Below, piece after piece: positions 1-7,979 of a DNA stretch of 38,836 bases (position 1 is the first letter of the stretch; each line of letters starts with the position of its first letter). A model generated the notes under the pieces. That model did no database searches. It was given only the letters and a program-made list of their open reading frames with translations, and had not been told where the DNA came from. A program made the position numbers and the translations under genes. The stretch lies in the NCBI GenBank assembly GCA_903900975.1, contig CAIUPE010000147.1:1-38836 (forward strand), written 5' to 3'. Source of the DNA: an uncultured Hyphomicrobiales bacterium (GTDB lineage: Bacteria > Pseudomonadota > Alphaproteobacteria > Rhizobiales > Beijerinckiaceae).

Positions 1-67
1 CAGCCAGACCACGACTGATCGCTTCTCTTTCCTCGATACCGAGGCGACTATACTGCTTCTGTTTCAT
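1..67 (-). CDS. IS30-family transposase, N-terminal fragment cut by window edge
   Basis: Read on the minus strand from the ATG at 67, the 22 complete codons begin MKQKQYSRLGIEEREAIS, the form of the short N-terminal helix-turn-helix segment of IS30-family transposases (a tyrosine, a leucine, then an EER motif). These enzymes carry a DDE catalytic core further on, which lies outside the window. The reading frame is open to the window edge, so whether the gene is intact is unknown. The assignment rests on a short segment, so the family is likely but not certain. Confidence 0.7.
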   Translation of the reverse strand, partial: MKQKQYSRLGIEEREAISRGLA

Positions 68-110
68 GCGGAGCCCATATTAGCCCCGTTGCGTTAGATT
101 CCTGAAACCG
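1..110 (-). mobile_element. Probable end of an IS30-type insertion sequence
   Basis: The 40-odd bases upstream of the transposase start contain GTTGCGTTAGATTCCTGAAA at 88-107 (plus strand). Its reverse complement carries an AACGCAAC core like the one found in the terminal inverted repeats of IS30 elements. The outer boundary is inferred to lie at about 105-112, because sequence composition changes there to an AT-rich stretch. The second inverted repeat is outside the window, so the exact boundary and target duplication cannot be given. Confidence 0.45.
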
Positions 111-210
111 CCACATATGAAAAGTTGAATATTTTTTGAATTGCAACTAAAAATATAAAATAACCCTCGTGTTTTTTGAGTGTTATGATTTTCGATAAAT
201 TTATTTGTAG
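111..210. other. AT-rich non-coding stretch between IS end and nadA promoter region
   Basis: About 100 bases that are clearly more AT-rich than the rest of the window, including an 8-bp inverted repeat (ATATTTTT at 130-137, AAAAATAT at 150-157). No credible gene was found. It may be the flank into which the insertion sequence moved, or an upstream promoter element; neither is shown. Confidence 0.4.
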
Positions 211-260
211 ACCCTCACCTGTCGCCCCTACGGGCGACGTCCTCTCCCATCCAGGAGAGG
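211..260. repeat. REP-like double-hairpin intergenic repeat, copy 1
   Basis: Two hairpins in tandem: GTCGCCC/GGGCGAC (221-227 with 232-238) and CCTCTCC/GGAGAGG (241-247 with 254-260), introduced by ACCCTCACC. The order CCCTCACC, GC hairpin, CCTCTCC hairpin recurs between nadB and nadC at about 3125-3173, so this is a dispersed repeat family and not a unique terminator. No T-run follows. Confidence 0.6.
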
Positions 261-325
261 AAAGCGGCCCAAACAATTCCCCCCACCTCCGCATTTTCCA
301 TCTATCCAAGCACCCCCATCAGGCG

Positions 326-331
326 TATAAT
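326..331 (+). promoter_or_regulatory. Candidate -10 box of the nadA promoter
   Basis: A perfect TATAAT lies at 326-331. No convincing -35 hexamer is seen 16-18 bases upstream. Transcription would start at about 338, inside the first ATGCTC dyad (336-352), the arrangement expected of a repressor-controlled promoter. Assigned from sequence only. Confidence 0.4.
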
Positions 332-335
332 TCTT

Positions 336-352
336 ATGCTCTAAATGAGCAT
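336..352. promoter_or_regulatory. Candidate NAD-responsive operator 1 (ATGCTC-N5-GAGCAT)
   Basis: A perfect 6-bp dyad, ATGCTC-TAAAT-GAGCAT, directly downstream of the TATAAT at 326-331 and 86 bases before the nadA start at 438. A second, nearly identical dyad lies 72 bases downstream (centre to centre). The pair in front of nadABC, with a nadQ-type regulator gene at 26894-27877, makes these the best candidates for NadQ binding sites. That pairing is inference. Confidence 0.55.
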
Positions 353-407
353 TTATACCCTCGGGGAGGCAGACTGGCGACATCGCCGGTTTCTTTATCC
401 CGCTATT

Positions 408-424
408 ATGCTCCTAAAGAGTAT
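408..424. promoter_or_regulatory. Candidate NAD-responsive operator 2 (ATGCTC-N5-GAGTAT)
   Basis: ATGCTC-CTAAA-GAGTAT repeats operator 1 with a single change in the right arm and the same 5-base spacer; both copies are preceded by TT. It ends 3 bases before the nadA ribosome-binding site (GGAG, 428-431), so a bound repressor could block elongation or loop to operator 1; both sites would be occupied by the same protein. Confidence 0.5.
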
Positions 425-437
425 AACGGAGATGACC

Positions 438-1529
438 ATGAGCGCTTTGTCGACGACCGCCTCAATCCCATCAAGCATCGTGCCCCCTAGCGCGCCCTCC
501 GCGCTCGTCCAGCGGCTAGGCATCCTACCCATGCCGAACCTCGCTTGGACGCCGGAAGTCGAGCGCGAGACGGCCGAGATTTACGCTCGCGTGCAGCACG
601 TCATCCCTTCCGTCGAATGGCCCTTCCACGCGCCCTATATCGCCGCGATCAATCGCCTCAAAAAAGAGCGCAACGCGGTGATCTTGGCGCATAATTACCA
701 GACGCCGGAAATCTTCCACGGCGTGGCCGATATCGTCGGCGACTCGCTGCAATTAGCCCGCAAGGCGACAGAGGTTGATGCCGATATCATCGTGCAATGC
801 GGCGTGCATTTCATGGCGGAGACATCAAAGCTCCTGAACCCTGAAAAAACCATCCTCATCCCCGACACCCGCGCCGGATGCTCGCTCGCCGCCTCCATCA
901 CAGGCGCCGATGTCCGCTTGCTGAAACAGCGCTACCCCGGCGTGCCGGTTGTTACATACGTCAACTCCTCAGCGGATGTAAAAGCCGAAACCGATGTCTG
1001 CTGCACCTCGTCCAACGCCGTGCAGATTGTGGAGAGCTTGGGCGTCGACCGCGTTATCTTTTTGCCCGATGAATATTTGGGCAAATATGTCGCCTCCAAA
1101 ACGCACGTCAAACTCATCCTCTGGAAGGGCCATTGCGAAGTGCATGAGCGCTTCTCGGGCGAGGAACTCCGCGCCTATCGTGAAGCTGACCCGAGCATCG
1201 AAATCATCGCGCATCCCGAATGCCCGCCAGACGTGTTGGCGGAGGCCGATTTCACCGGCTCAACCGCGCATATGATCGACTGGGTCAAGACCGGCACCCA
1301 CAAGCGCGTGTTGATGGTCACCGAATGCTCGATGGCGTCGAATGTCGCGGCCGAAGCTCCGGAGGTGGATTTCATCCGCCCCTGCAATCTCTGCCCGCAT
1401 ATGAAGCGCATCACGCTGCCAAAAATCTTGGATAGCCTGGTATACCTCCGCGATGAGGTAATCGTTGATCCAGTCATTGCCGATAAAGCCCGTGCCTCGG
1501 TTGAACGCATGATTGCGTTGGGCCGATAG
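438..1529 (+). CDS. nadA: Quinolinate synthase NadA
   Basis: Condenses iminoaspartate with dihydroxyacetone phosphate to quinolinate in de novo NAD synthesis, using a [4Fe-4S] cluster. From the ATG at 438 the protein has 363 residues. The cluster ligands fit the family pattern: C121 in CGVHFMAE, C233 in GHCEVHE and C319 in NLCPHMK; substrate motifs AHNYQ (84-88) and GDSLQLA (101-107) are present. The start at 438 is preferred because GGAG at 428-431 sits 6 bases upstream; in-frame starts at 345, 408 and 432 would include or crowd the operator region. The stop overlaps the nadB start by one base, so nadA and nadB are translationally coupled. Two ATGCTC dyads upstream suggest NAD-dependent repression. 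Confidence 0.95.
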   Translation: MSALSTTASIPSSIVPPSAPSALVQRLGILPMPNLAWTPEVERETAEIYARVQHVIPSVEWPFHAPYIAAINRLKKERNAVILAHNYQTPEIFHGVADIVGDSLQLARKATEVDADIIVQCGVHFMAETSKLLNPEKTILIPDTRAGCSLAASITGADVRLLKQRYPGVPVVTYVNSSADVKAETDVCCTSSNAVQIVESLGVDRVIFLPDEYLGKYVASKTHVKLILWKGHCEVHERFSGEELRAYREADPSIEIIAHPECPPDVLAEADFTGSTAHMIDWVKTGTHKRVLMVTECSMASNVAAEAPEVDFIRPCNLCPHMKRITLPKILDSLVYLRDEVIVDPVIADKARASVERMIALGR

Positions 1530-3052
1530 TGTCCTCCTCCGTTGTCATTGTCGGAGGCGGATTAGCAGGCCTGTTCTGCGCGCTAAAACTCGCACCGCGC
1601 CCCGTCACGGTACTCGCCACTTCACCACTCGGCGAAGGCGCATCCTCCGCTTGGGCGCAAGGCGGCATTGCAGCGGCGATGGCGGAAGGCGATACGCCTG
1701 AAAAGCACACGGCCGATACGCTCGCCGCTGGCGGCGGCATTGTCGATGAAGCCATCACGCTCAGTATGGCGCGTGAAGCGGGGGATCGCGTGCGCGATCT
1801 CTTAAGTTTTGGTGTGCCGTTCGACAAAGACCTCGCAGGCCATCTCGTGCAATCCCGCGAAGCCGCGCATTCCGAGCGTCGCATCGTACGCGTGCGGGGT
1901 GATATGGCAGGGGCCGCCATCATGCAGGCGCTGATTGCAGCCGTCCGCACAACACCTTCCATCACCGTATTAGAAGGCATCACCGCCGAGCAACTTTTAA
2001 CCGAAGGCGGAAAAGTAACAGGCGTTGCCGCGCGCGATGAAAGTGACAGGCTAACCCATTACCATGCCAGCGATGTGGTGCTCGCCACAGGCGGCATCGG
2101 CCATCTTTATGCGATGACGACAAACCCGAAAGAAGCCTGCGGCAACGGCATCAGCATGGCAGCGCTCGCGGGTGCCGTCATTGCCGACGCCGAGTTCGTG
2201 CAATTCCACCCCACCGCCATCGCGATTGGTCGCGATCCCGCCCCGCTCGCTACCGAGGCACTGCGCGGCGAAGGCGCAACGCTCGTCAACAAAGCGGGCA
2301 AGCGTTTTATGCTCGCTTTGCACAAAGACGCCGAGCTCGCCCCGCGCGACATTGTGGCAAGAGGCGTTTTCGCGGAGATCCAAGCCGGCCGTGGTGCGTT
2401 TTTGGATTGCCGCACCGCCATCGGCGAACGCTTCGCAGAAGCCTTCCCCACCGTCTACGCCACCTGCCAATCCGCCGGCATCGACCCCACAAAAGATTTG
2501 ATCCCCATAGCCCCCGCCGAGCACTACCACATGGGCGGCGTAATAACCTCCTCGCAGGGCCGTAGCACCTGCGAAGGCCTGTGGGCCATCGGCGAAGTCG
2601 CCTCCACGGGCGTGCATGGCGCAAACCGTCTCGCCTCGAACTCATTGCTTGAAGCCATCGTGTTTGCCGCCCGCGTGGCCGATGCTCTGCCCGCCGCGTT
2701 AAGCCCGGTGCAGGTAACCGAAAAAGGCAAAGCGCCCGCCATTCCTTTTGATCCCGACCTTGTCGACATGCTCCGCCAAACCATGACCGACCATGTCGGC
2801 GTCATCCGCACCAAAACAGGCCTGATGACCGCCATCTGGACGCTCGCCGACATAGAGGCCACGGGAGAGGCCCCAGAAGTCACCGCCATGGCAAGATCAG
2901 CGCTTTTTATCGCCACAGCCGCCTATGCAAGGCTAGAAAGCCGCGGCGGGCATTACCGCTCCGATTATCCCGAAACCAACCCCGCGCTGGCGCATCGCTC
3001 CAAGGTGACGCTCGATGAGGTGCGCGCGATTGTGGCGGGGGTGTTGGGGTGA
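1529..3052 (+). CDS. nadB: L-aspartate oxidase NadB
   Basis: Flavoenzyme oxidising L-aspartate to iminoaspartate, the substrate NadA uses. The 507-residue length is normal. The N-terminal FAD-binding dinucleotide fold shows GGGLAG (9-14); further family marks are [12 protein letters not shown] near 40-51, REAAHSERR near 110-118, EHYHMGGV near 331-338 and [14 protein letters not shown] near 361-374, the last two lining flavin and substrate. Translation starts at a GTG whose first base is the last base of the nadA TAG stop, so expression probably depends on coupling; no strong ribosome-binding site is seen. It is followed by a 165-base gap holding repeats before nadC. Confidence 0.95.
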   Translation: MSSSVVIVGGGLAGLFCALKLAPRPVTVLATSPLGEGASSAWAQGGIAAAMAEGDTPEKHTADTLAAGGGIVDEAITLSMAREAGDRVRDLLSFGVPFDKDLAGHLVQSREAAHSERRIVRVRGDMAGAAIMQALIAAVRTTPSITVLEGITAEQLLTEGGKVTGVAARDESDRLTHYHASDVVLATGGIGHLYAMTTNPKEACGNGISMAALAGAVIADAEFVQFHPTAIAIGRDPAPLATEALRGEGATLVNKAGKRFMLALHKDAELAPRDIVARGVFAEIQAGRGAFLDCRTAIGERFAEAFPTVYATCQSAGIDPTKDLIPIAPAEHYHMGGVITSSQGRSTCEGLWAIGEVASTGVHGANRLASNSLLEAIVFAARVADALPAALSPVQVTEKGKAPAIPFDPDLVDMLRQTMTDHVGVIRTKTGLMTAIWTLADIEATGEAPEVTAMARSALFIATAAYARLESRGGHYRSDYPETNPALAHRSKVTLDEVRAIVAGVLG

Positions 3053-3071
3053 AGGTAAAAATTCGCTAGGC

Positions 3072-3176
3072 TTCCCTCTCCCCTCGCGGCAGAAGGTGTC
3101 ATGCGGTGCATGACGGATGAGGGCCCCTCACCCGACCCGCTTCGCGGGCCACCCTCTCCCGCAAGGGGAAAGGGAA
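3072..3176. repeat. Composite palindromic repeat between nadB and nadC (REP-like, copy 2)
   Basis: Three hairpin-forming units fill this gap: GTCATGC-GGT-GCATGAC (3098-3114), CCCGC-TTC-GCGGG (3136-3148) and CCCTCTCCC/GGGAAAGGG (3152-3160 with 3165-3173, one mismatch). The last two, with the CCCTCACC lead-in, match the layout of the repeat at 211-260. A CCCTCTCCCC at 3074-3083 could compete for the last arm. No U-run follows, so this is a repeat inserted within an operon and not a standard terminator; it could act on mRNA processing or stability between nadB and nadC. Confidence 0.65.
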
Positions 3177-3217
3177 GGACATTTTAATTACGACACCACA
3201 CGTTAGGACTCGCCCCC

Positions 3218-4060
3218 ATGCTCAACCCGCTCGCTATTGAAGACGCCGTCAAAGGCGCCCTCCTCGAAGACCTCGGCCGCGCGGGCGACATCACCACGCT
3301 TGCCACCATCCCCGCCTCCGCCCGCGCCCGCGCGGTGCTCGCGGCGCGTCAAGAAGGTGTCATTGCCGGCAGCAAAATTGCGATTGTCGCCTTCCGCATG
3401 ATGGATGCATCCGTGCGCTTCGACACTCACCTCGCCGATGGCTCAACGGTTAAGAAAGGCGATGTCGTGCTCGCTGTCGAAGGCCCCGCCCGCGCCATTC
3501 TCTCGGCGGAGCGTGTAGCGCTGAATTATATGGGCCGCCTTTCCGGCATCGCCTCGCTCACGGCCTTGTATGTAAAGGCCGTCGCCCACACCAAAGCGCG
3601 GATCGTCTGCACCCGCAAAACCACGCCGGGTCTGCGCGCGTTTGAAAAATACGCCGTGCGCTGCGGCGGAGGCTTCAACCACCGCTTCGGGCTGGATGAC
3701 GCCATCCTCATCAAAGACAACCACATCGCAGTCGCAGGCGGCATTGTACCCGCACTTCGCGCGGTAAAAGCCAGCATCGGCCATCTCGTCAAAATCGAAA
3801 TCGAAGTCGACACGCTCGACCAGCTCAACGAGGTATTGAAAGAGGGCGCCGACGTGGTGCTGCTCGACAATATGACGCCAGCGCAACTCCGCGAAGCCGT
3901 CACCCGCGTAAGTGGCCAAATGCTCACCGAAGCCTCCGGCGGCGTAAACCTCGAAACGGTCGCGGCCATTGCGGAGAGCGGCGTGGATATGATCTCCGTC
4001 GGCGCGCTAACGCACTCCGCCAAGGTGCTGGATTTGGGGTTGGATATCGGCGTGAATTAA
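3218..4060 (+). CDS. nadC: Nicotinate-nucleotide pyrophosphorylase (carboxylating) NadC
   Basis: Quinolinate phosphoribosyltransferase, third step of de novo NAD synthesis, giving nicotinate mononucleotide. The 280 residues are the usual length. Typical motifs: [12 protein letters not shown] (15-26), [18 protein letters not shown] (96-113), the substrate-binding TRKTTPGLR (132-140), H155-R156, KDNH (166-169), and the barrel-closing VEVDTL and LLDNM segments. Separated from nadB by a repeat-filled gap, so it may be cotranscribed with nadAB but have its own level. The TAA stop is one base from the nrsF stop on the other strand. Confidence 0.95.
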   Translation: MLNPLAIEDAVKGALLEDLGRAGDITTLATIPASARARAVLAARQEGVIAGSKIAIVAFRMMDASVRFDTHLADGSTVKKGDVVLAVEGPARAILSAERVALNYMGRLSGIASLTALYVKAVAHTKARIVCTRKTTPGLRAFEKYAVRCGGGFNHRFGLDDAILIKDNHIAVAGGIVPALRAVKASIGHLVKIEIEVDTLDQLNEVLKEGADVVLLDNMTPAQLREAVTRVSGQMLTEASGGVNLETVAAIAESGVDMISVGALTHSAKVLDLGLDIGVN

Positions 4061-4061
4061 A

Positions 4062-4700
4062 TCACCACCGCAGCCATTTCGCTCCCATCGCCGCGCCAAT
4101 CCCGGTCGTTATAGCAATGGCCAAAGAATACCAGAGCGCGACAAACAACGCGCTGTCATCCGGGCAATGCAGCGCATAGATGAAGGCCGCCATGCCGCCT
4201 GCAACACAGCCTGCCACCGCCCCCGAAAACACGGGGCGTGTCGGCGCTCCATTATGCAGAAAAACCATCAAGACAACGAGCGGCCCCATGGCAAGCGCCG
4301 GTATGCTTCGCAAACAAGCAATTGGATAACGGCCCATCATTCCGGATACCCAAAAATCAACGGGACTTGTCGCGAGTTGAAACGCAATGCCGCAGGCTAA
4401 AACAAGCGCCGGAATCAAAAGATAAAACAAGGGCGAAACTATGTTGGCTTCAGGCCGCAGCAAGGCCTTAACCAAAGGCAACAGCGATCCGAACAAGGAA
4501 GCGGCGAAGACAAATTTAAACACCAAATGTGGATCAGCGACCACATGGGCAAAATCAGCGCGGATGCCGAGAAAGGCTAAAAATATCGCGAGCGAAAACG
4601 CCAGTCCAAACGCAACAACGATTCCCATGGCAAAGCGGCTCACGCCCGGGCGGGTGGCGTGATCTTCCACCAATGCATTGATGAAATCATCGTTCTTCAT
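4062..4700 (-). CDS. nrsF: NrsF-type membrane anti-sigma factor (DUF1109)
   Basis: Multi-pass inner-membrane protein of 212 residues whose family (NrsF, DUF1109) holds the SigF-type ECF sigma factor inactive at the membrane until metal or oxidative stress. Six hydrophobic stretches are visible, at roughly 23-44, 60-80, 88-110, 128-148, 156-176 and 184-204. Two cysteines fall where the family has conserved ones: C129 in CLRSIP and C179 in HCPDDS; in the Caulobacter protein such cysteines are needed for response. The start ATG overlaps the sigF stop as ATGA, so the pair is cotranslated. Whether this protein senses copper, chromate or another signal is not shown by sequence. Confidence 0.85.
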   Translation of the reverse strand: MKNDDFINALVEDHATRPGVSRFAMGIVVAFGLAFSLAIFLAFLGIRADFAHVVADPHLVFKFVFAASLFGSLLPLVKALLRPEANIVSPLFYLLIPALVLACGIAFQLATSPVDFWVSGMMGRYPIACLRSIPALAMGPLVVLMVFLHNGAPTRPVFSGAVAGCVAGGMAAFIYALHCPDDSALFVALWYSLAIAITTGIGAAMGAKWLRW

Positions 4701-5257
4701 AGTGCAAGCCTCCGATACGCTTCAGCCATTGCCTTTAATCCTCGATGCAAGGCCACTCGTACTGCACCCTCAGTCATATTCATCGTTACCGCCACCTCAC
4801 GAATGGACGCACCTTTGATCGATATGGAGCGCACGACCTTCTGTTGCGTTTCACTCACACTCTCCATAAGCCGCCCGATTTCATGATCGGCAAGTGCTGG
4901 CTCCTCCGGCTCAGGTGCCGCCAGTTCAAACGTCTCGTCTAGTTCAATCTCTTTCCGACGCCCATATTTGCGCGCCAGATCAATTAGCTTGTAACGCGTG
5001 ATCGCTGCAATCCATGGGCCAATCGGTTGATCCTCGCGCCACGTATGGCGTTTCAAATGCACCGCCAGCAAAGTCTCCTGCACGGCATCTTCTAGATCGG
5101 CTAAAGGCGTGCCGATCCGACCAATTCCGCCACGCGCCATACCCCGCACGAGAGGGGCCAAATGCTCCAAAAACGAACGATAGGCCAGCGCATCTCCTGC
5201 ATTTGCTCGTTGCAGCAGCACACCCAAAGCCTTGGTCTTCGTGTCAAAATCATTCAT
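4697..5257 (-). CDS. sigF: ECF sigma factor of the SigF / ECF16 type
   Basis: Small alternative sigma factor of 186 residues from the ATG at 5257. Region 2 spans about 54-101, with DLEDAVQETLLAVH followed by W81 and the DLARKYGRR -10-recognition helix; region 4 helix-turn-helix spans about 127-180 (REVAVTMNMTEGAVRVALHRG). It overlaps nrsF, its likely anti-sigma, and is divergent from the bufferin operon, as in Caulobacter. An in-frame TTG at 5278 would add seven residues, but a possible SigF-type -10 (CGAA, 5273-5270) would then lie inside the gene, so ATG 5257 is preferred. No strong ribosome-binding site is seen for either start. Confidence 0.88.
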   Translation of the reverse strand: MNDFDTKTKALGVLLQRANAGDALAYRSFLEHLAPLVRGMARGGIGRIGTPLADLEDAVQETLLAVHLKRHTWREDQPIGPWIAAITRYKLIDLARKYGRRKEIELDETFELAAPEPEEPALADHEIGRLMESVSETQQKVVRSISIKGASIREVAVTMNMTEGAVRVALHRGLKAMAEAYRRLAL

Positions 5258-5269
5258 CGGTTCAATGTC

Positions 5270-5294
5270 TTCGCTCAAACAGAGAAAGTGTTAC
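5270..5294 (-). promoter_or_regulatory. Candidate SigF-type promoter for sigF-nrsF (autoregulation)
   Basis: On the minus strand GTAACA (5294-5289) is followed after 15 bases by CGAA (5273-5270). This resembles the divergent promoter at 5329-5354 but with one base less spacing. It would give an almost leaderless sigF mRNA starting near the ATG at 5257. Autoregulation is therefore possible, not established. Confidence 0.35.
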
Positions 5295-5328
5295 AAAACC
5301 AACCGCAAAAAAAAATTATTTTCCCAAC

Positions 5329-5354
5329 GTAACATATCCGAACAGTGCGACGAA
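5329..5354 (+). promoter_or_regulatory. SigF-dependent promoter of the bufferin operon
   Basis: GTAACA at 5329-5334 and CGAA at 5351-5354, exactly 16 bases apart, match the GTAACC-N16-CGAA form known for Caulobacter SigF promoters. It lies 53 bases before the start of the DUF2282 gene and reads towards it. The match is seen in sequence; dependence on the sigF product encoded next door is inferred. Confidence 0.65.
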
Positions 5355-5407
5355 AAGGTTGATACGGGGCCACTGACGGACCCGCTCAACCCTTCAGGAG
5401 ATCTCTC

Positions 5408-5728
5408 ATGACCCGCACGTCTTCCCTCGTTCTCGCCGCTTCGCTCGCTTCCGCACTTGGCGCGTTTGTCATTCCTGCTTCTGCCGATGACATGATGTTC
5501 TCGGCCAAGGCTGGCGAAAAAATTGAAGCCATGAAGGCTGGCACGGAAAAATGCTTCGGCGTTGCCTTGAAGGGACAAAACAATTGCGCAGCGGGCGCAG
5601 GTACCACCTGCGCTGGCACGTCAAAGGTTGATTACCAGGGCAATGCGTGGCGCCTCGTGCCAGCAGGCACCTGCACCACGATGATGACGCCAAAGGGCCA
5701 CGGCTCGCTTACCGAAATCAAGGCATAA
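5408..5728 (+). CDS. bufA: Bufferin-type RiPP precursor (DUF2282, four cysteines)
   Basis: Secreted 106-residue precursor peptide. Residues 1-26 form a signal peptide (TRTSS, hydrophobic core, cleavage after VIPASA). The mature part has four cysteines, C49 in [11 protein letters not shown]60 in QNNC, C68 in TTCAGTS and C89 in AGTCTT, with the family stretch [13 protein letters not shown] between the last two. In characterised bufferins the neighbouring MNIO enzyme turns such cysteines into thiooxazoles that bind copper, protecting the periplasm. AGGAG at 5396-5400 supports the start. It is the first gene after the SigF promoter and is followed 80 bases later by the MNIO gene. Confidence 0.88.
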   Translation: MTRTSSLVLAASLASALGAFVIPASADDMMFSAKAGEKIEAMKAGTEKCFGVALKGQNNCAAGAGTTCAGTSKVDYQGNAWRLVPAGTCTTMMTPKGHGSLTEIKA

Positions 5729-5808
5729 GTTCCGTTTTCTCCCCGCCAAACTCGGGCGCGCAGTTCCGCTGCGCGCCCCTTTTCCAGCACCACGTGGAGT
5801 CGTCTGCC

Positions 5809-6663
5809 ATGATCCCTTCAGCCCTCTCGCCCACTGTCGGCGTTGGCTTTAAGCCCGAGCATTATGAAGGCATTGCAGCAGCCCCCGGCCCCTTAGGCTT
5901 TATCGAAATCCACGCCGAAAACTATATGGGCGAAGGCGGCATGCCGCATGCGATGCTCGAGCGTTTACGCCCCGATTACGCGCTGTCGATCCATGGCGTC
6001 GGCCTTTCCATCGGTGGTGCTGGCCCACTTGATCAAGACCATCTTCAGCGGCTCAAAATCCTCTGTGACCGCTATCAGCCCCAAAGCTTCTCCGAGCATC
6101 TGGCTTGGTCCACCCATGCGGGTGCCTTTCTCAACGACCTTTTGCCGCTGCCTTATACGGAAGAGACGCTCAGCCACATCATCCGCCATATTGACGAGGT
6201 GCAGACGGTGCTTAACCGCCAAATGCTGCTCGAAAATCCATCGACCTATTTGCGCTTTGACGAAAGCACGATTCCGGAAACAGAATTTTTGAACCTGATT
6301 GCCCAGCGCACCGGTTGCGGGTTGCTGCTCGACATCAACAATGTGTTCGTCTCTTCGACCAACCACCAGCTTGATCCGCGCGCCTATCTCACCGCATTCC
6401 CGCTCTCATATGTTGGCGAAATTCATCTCGGCGGACACAATGAAGACACCGACGACGAGGGTGCGGTGCTGCTGATTGATGCGCATGGTTCGCCCACCGC
6501 CGATTCGGTCTGGGCACTTTACGCCGAGACGCTTGCCAAAACCGGTCCCATCGCCACGCTGATTGAATGGGACAATGAGGTTCCAGCTTGGCCTGTGTTG
6601 CGCGCGGAAGTTGAGCGGGCCAATGCCCTCCTCGCCCCGTCGCTTGCTCAACACGCCGCGTGA
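5809..6663 (+). CDS. bufB: MNIO-family peptide-modifying enzyme (DUF692)
   Basis: Multinuclear non-haem iron oxygenase-like enzyme (DUF692, relative of MbnB) expected to oxidise cysteines of the upstream precursor. From ATG 5809 it has 284 residues, the family size; GGAG at 5796-5799 supports this start over an in-frame one at 5647 inside the precursor gene. Metal-site motifs of the TIM barrel are intact: EIHAENY (33-39), [11 protein letters not shown] (60-70), SEHLAWS (95-101), ENPSTYL (142-148), [11 protein letters not shown] (172-182), GEIHLGGH (203-210), LIDAHG (222-227) and IEWDNEVP (252-259). The stop overlaps the next gene by four bases, so enzyme and partner are made together. Confidence 0.9.
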   Translation: MIPSALSPTVGVGFKPEHYEGIAAAPGPLGFIEIHAENYMGEGGMPHAMLERLRPDYALSIHGVGLSIGGAGPLDQDHLQRLKILCDRYQPQSFSEHLAWSTHAGAFLNDLLPLPYTEETLSHIIRHIDEVQTVLNRQMLLENPSTYLRFDESTIPETEFLNLIAQRTGCGLLLDINNVFVSSTNHQLDPRAYLTAFPLSYVGEIHLGGHNEDTDDEGAVLLIDAHGSPTADSVWALYAETLAKTGPIATLIEWDNEVPAWPVLRAEVERANALLAPSLAQHAA

Positions 6664-7400
6664 AAGCCATGCATCAAGCCTTTGAAACCCGCTTCGCGCA
6701 CAACCTCTTGGCCGCTAAACCACCAACGCCCTCCAAACGCTTCGCGGTATACCGCAACAATGTGTTTGTGGGCTTGGTTGAAGCCCTCAGGCTTCGCTTT
6801 CCGGCCGTGCAAAATGCGGTCGGTGCTGACTTTTTCTTGGCGCTTGCGCGTGACTATGCGGGCGGAAACCCGCCGAGCTCGCCCTTGATGATGCAGTATG
6901 GCGATCAGTTCCCGACCTTCATTGAAGGCTTTCCGCCGCTTGCCGATTTTCCTTGGCTGGCCGATCTTGCGCGGCTCGAAGTCGCGATAACACAGAGCTA
7001 CCATGCAGCCGATGCTGCCGCGCTCGGCCCGCACGATTTTGCTCGCATCGCGCCAGAGGATTTAAGCCGGCTTCGCATGACGTTGCATCCCGCCATGAGG
7101 CTCATTGTGTCGCGCTTTCCGGTGACGACCCTGTGGCGGATGAACCGGGGCGAGGCACCCTTGGCGACGATTGAGGCATGGTCCGCCGAGACCGCTTTGA
7201 TCTACCGCCCGCACTTCACGGTCGCGGTGGATGCGTTGAGCCCGGCCAGTGGCACCTTTCTCACATCCCTCTACGCGGGCGACACGCTGGCCGACGCCGT
7301 CGAACAGGCGGCCCTGATCGACGACCACTTCGACCTCACCACCCAATGGCAGTGCCTGATCAACAACGGGCTTGTCACCACCCTTACCCTTGATGATTAG
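6660..7400 (+). CDS. bufC: DUF2063 partner protein of the MNIO enzyme
   Basis: About 246 residues. The N-terminal DUF2063 domain carries the family mark RFAVYRNNV near 26-34 and [14 protein letters not shown] near 77-90. DUF2063 proteins are the MbnC-like partners of DUF692 enzymes, bind the precursor and are needed for modification. The frame opens with GTG at 6660, forming a GTGA overlap with the MNIO stop; ATG at 6669 is an alternative start and neither has a good ribosome-binding site, so translation is probably coupled. No membrane segment or signal peptide, consistent with action in the cytoplasm before export of the peptide. Confidence 0.85.
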   Translation: MKAMHQAFETRFAHNLLAAKPPTPSKRFAVYRNNVFVGLVEALRLRFPAVQNAVGADFFLALARDYAGGNPPSSPLMMQYGDQFPTFIEGFPPLADFPWLADLARLEVAITQSYHAADAAALGPHDFARIAPEDLSRLRMTLHPAMRLIVSRFPVTTLWRMNRGEAPLATIEAWSAETALIYRPHFTVAVDALSPASGTFLTSLYAGDTLADAVEQAALIDDHFDLTTQWQCLINNGLVTTLTLDD

Positions 7401-7414
7401 AACCGGAGCACCCC

Positions 7415-7873
7415 ATGAAAACTGCCCTCACCCAAGCCAAAACCCTGATCCAAACGCTGTTTACCCAGTTTGAGAAACTCCCCTATTCCCTTATCGCCCT
7501 GCTTGCGCATGTCTCCATTGGCGGCGTGTTTTGGATGTCAGGCCAAACCAAAGTCTCCGGCTTTCATTTGGCTGAGGGCACCGTTGACCTCTTCCGCGAC
7601 GAGTACCATCTCCCTTTGATCGACCCGACGCTCGCCGCCATCTTGGCCGCCATCAGTGAGCATCTTTTCTCAGCCCTCCTCATCGTCGGGCTGGCCAGCC
7701 GCTTCTCGGCCTTAGCGCTCCTCGGCATGACGCTGGTGATCGAAATCTTCGTCTACCCTGACGCCTGGGCAACGCACGGCACCTGGGCCACCTGCTTCCT
7801 GCTCATCATCACCAAAGGCCCGGGCATTGTTTCGCTCGATTGGATCTGGTTCGGGAAACGGATGCGGGGGTGA
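7415..7873 (+). CDS. DoxX-family membrane protein of the bufferin operon
   Basis: A 152-residue inner-membrane protein with four hydrophobic stretches near 24-42, 68-90, 95-112 and 118-136, and the DoxX marks GGVFWMSGQTKV (36-47) and SEHLFSALLIVGLASR (80-95). GGAG at 7405-7408 precedes the ATG. It follows the DUF2063 gene by 14 bases and closes the operon. DoxX proteins commonly accompany DUF692/DUF2063/DUF2282 genes; a role in redox or metal handling at the membrane is assumed from association only. Confidence 0.85.
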   Translation: MKTALTQAKTLIQTLFTQFEKLPYSLIALLAHVSIGGVFWMSGQTKVSGFHLAEGTVDLFRDEYHLPLIDPTLAAILAAISEHLFSALLIVGLASRFSALALLGMTLVIEIFVYPDAWATHGTWATCFLLIITKGPGIVSLDWIWFGKRMRG

Positions 7874-7979
7874 GGAGCGGATTGCAAAGCAAACGCAAAG
7901 TTCCAGAACCCAAGCGAACGGCCGGGCTCGAACTGCCGCGCGCCAAACGAAAACCAAAAAGCCCGGCAATCGCCATCAA

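Noticed and set aside
94-309. Small minus-strand frame over the IS30 end and AT-rich stretch
   Set aside because: No ribosome-binding site or conserved pattern, and it reads through the REP-like hairpins.
176-490. Small plus-strand frame before nadA
   Set aside because: Covers the operator dyads and the nadA start in another frame; no similarity recognised.
2051-2617. 188-codon minus-strand frame inside nadB
   Set aside because: Antisense to a clearly conserved gene; composition is that of a codon-phase shadow with no recognisable domain.
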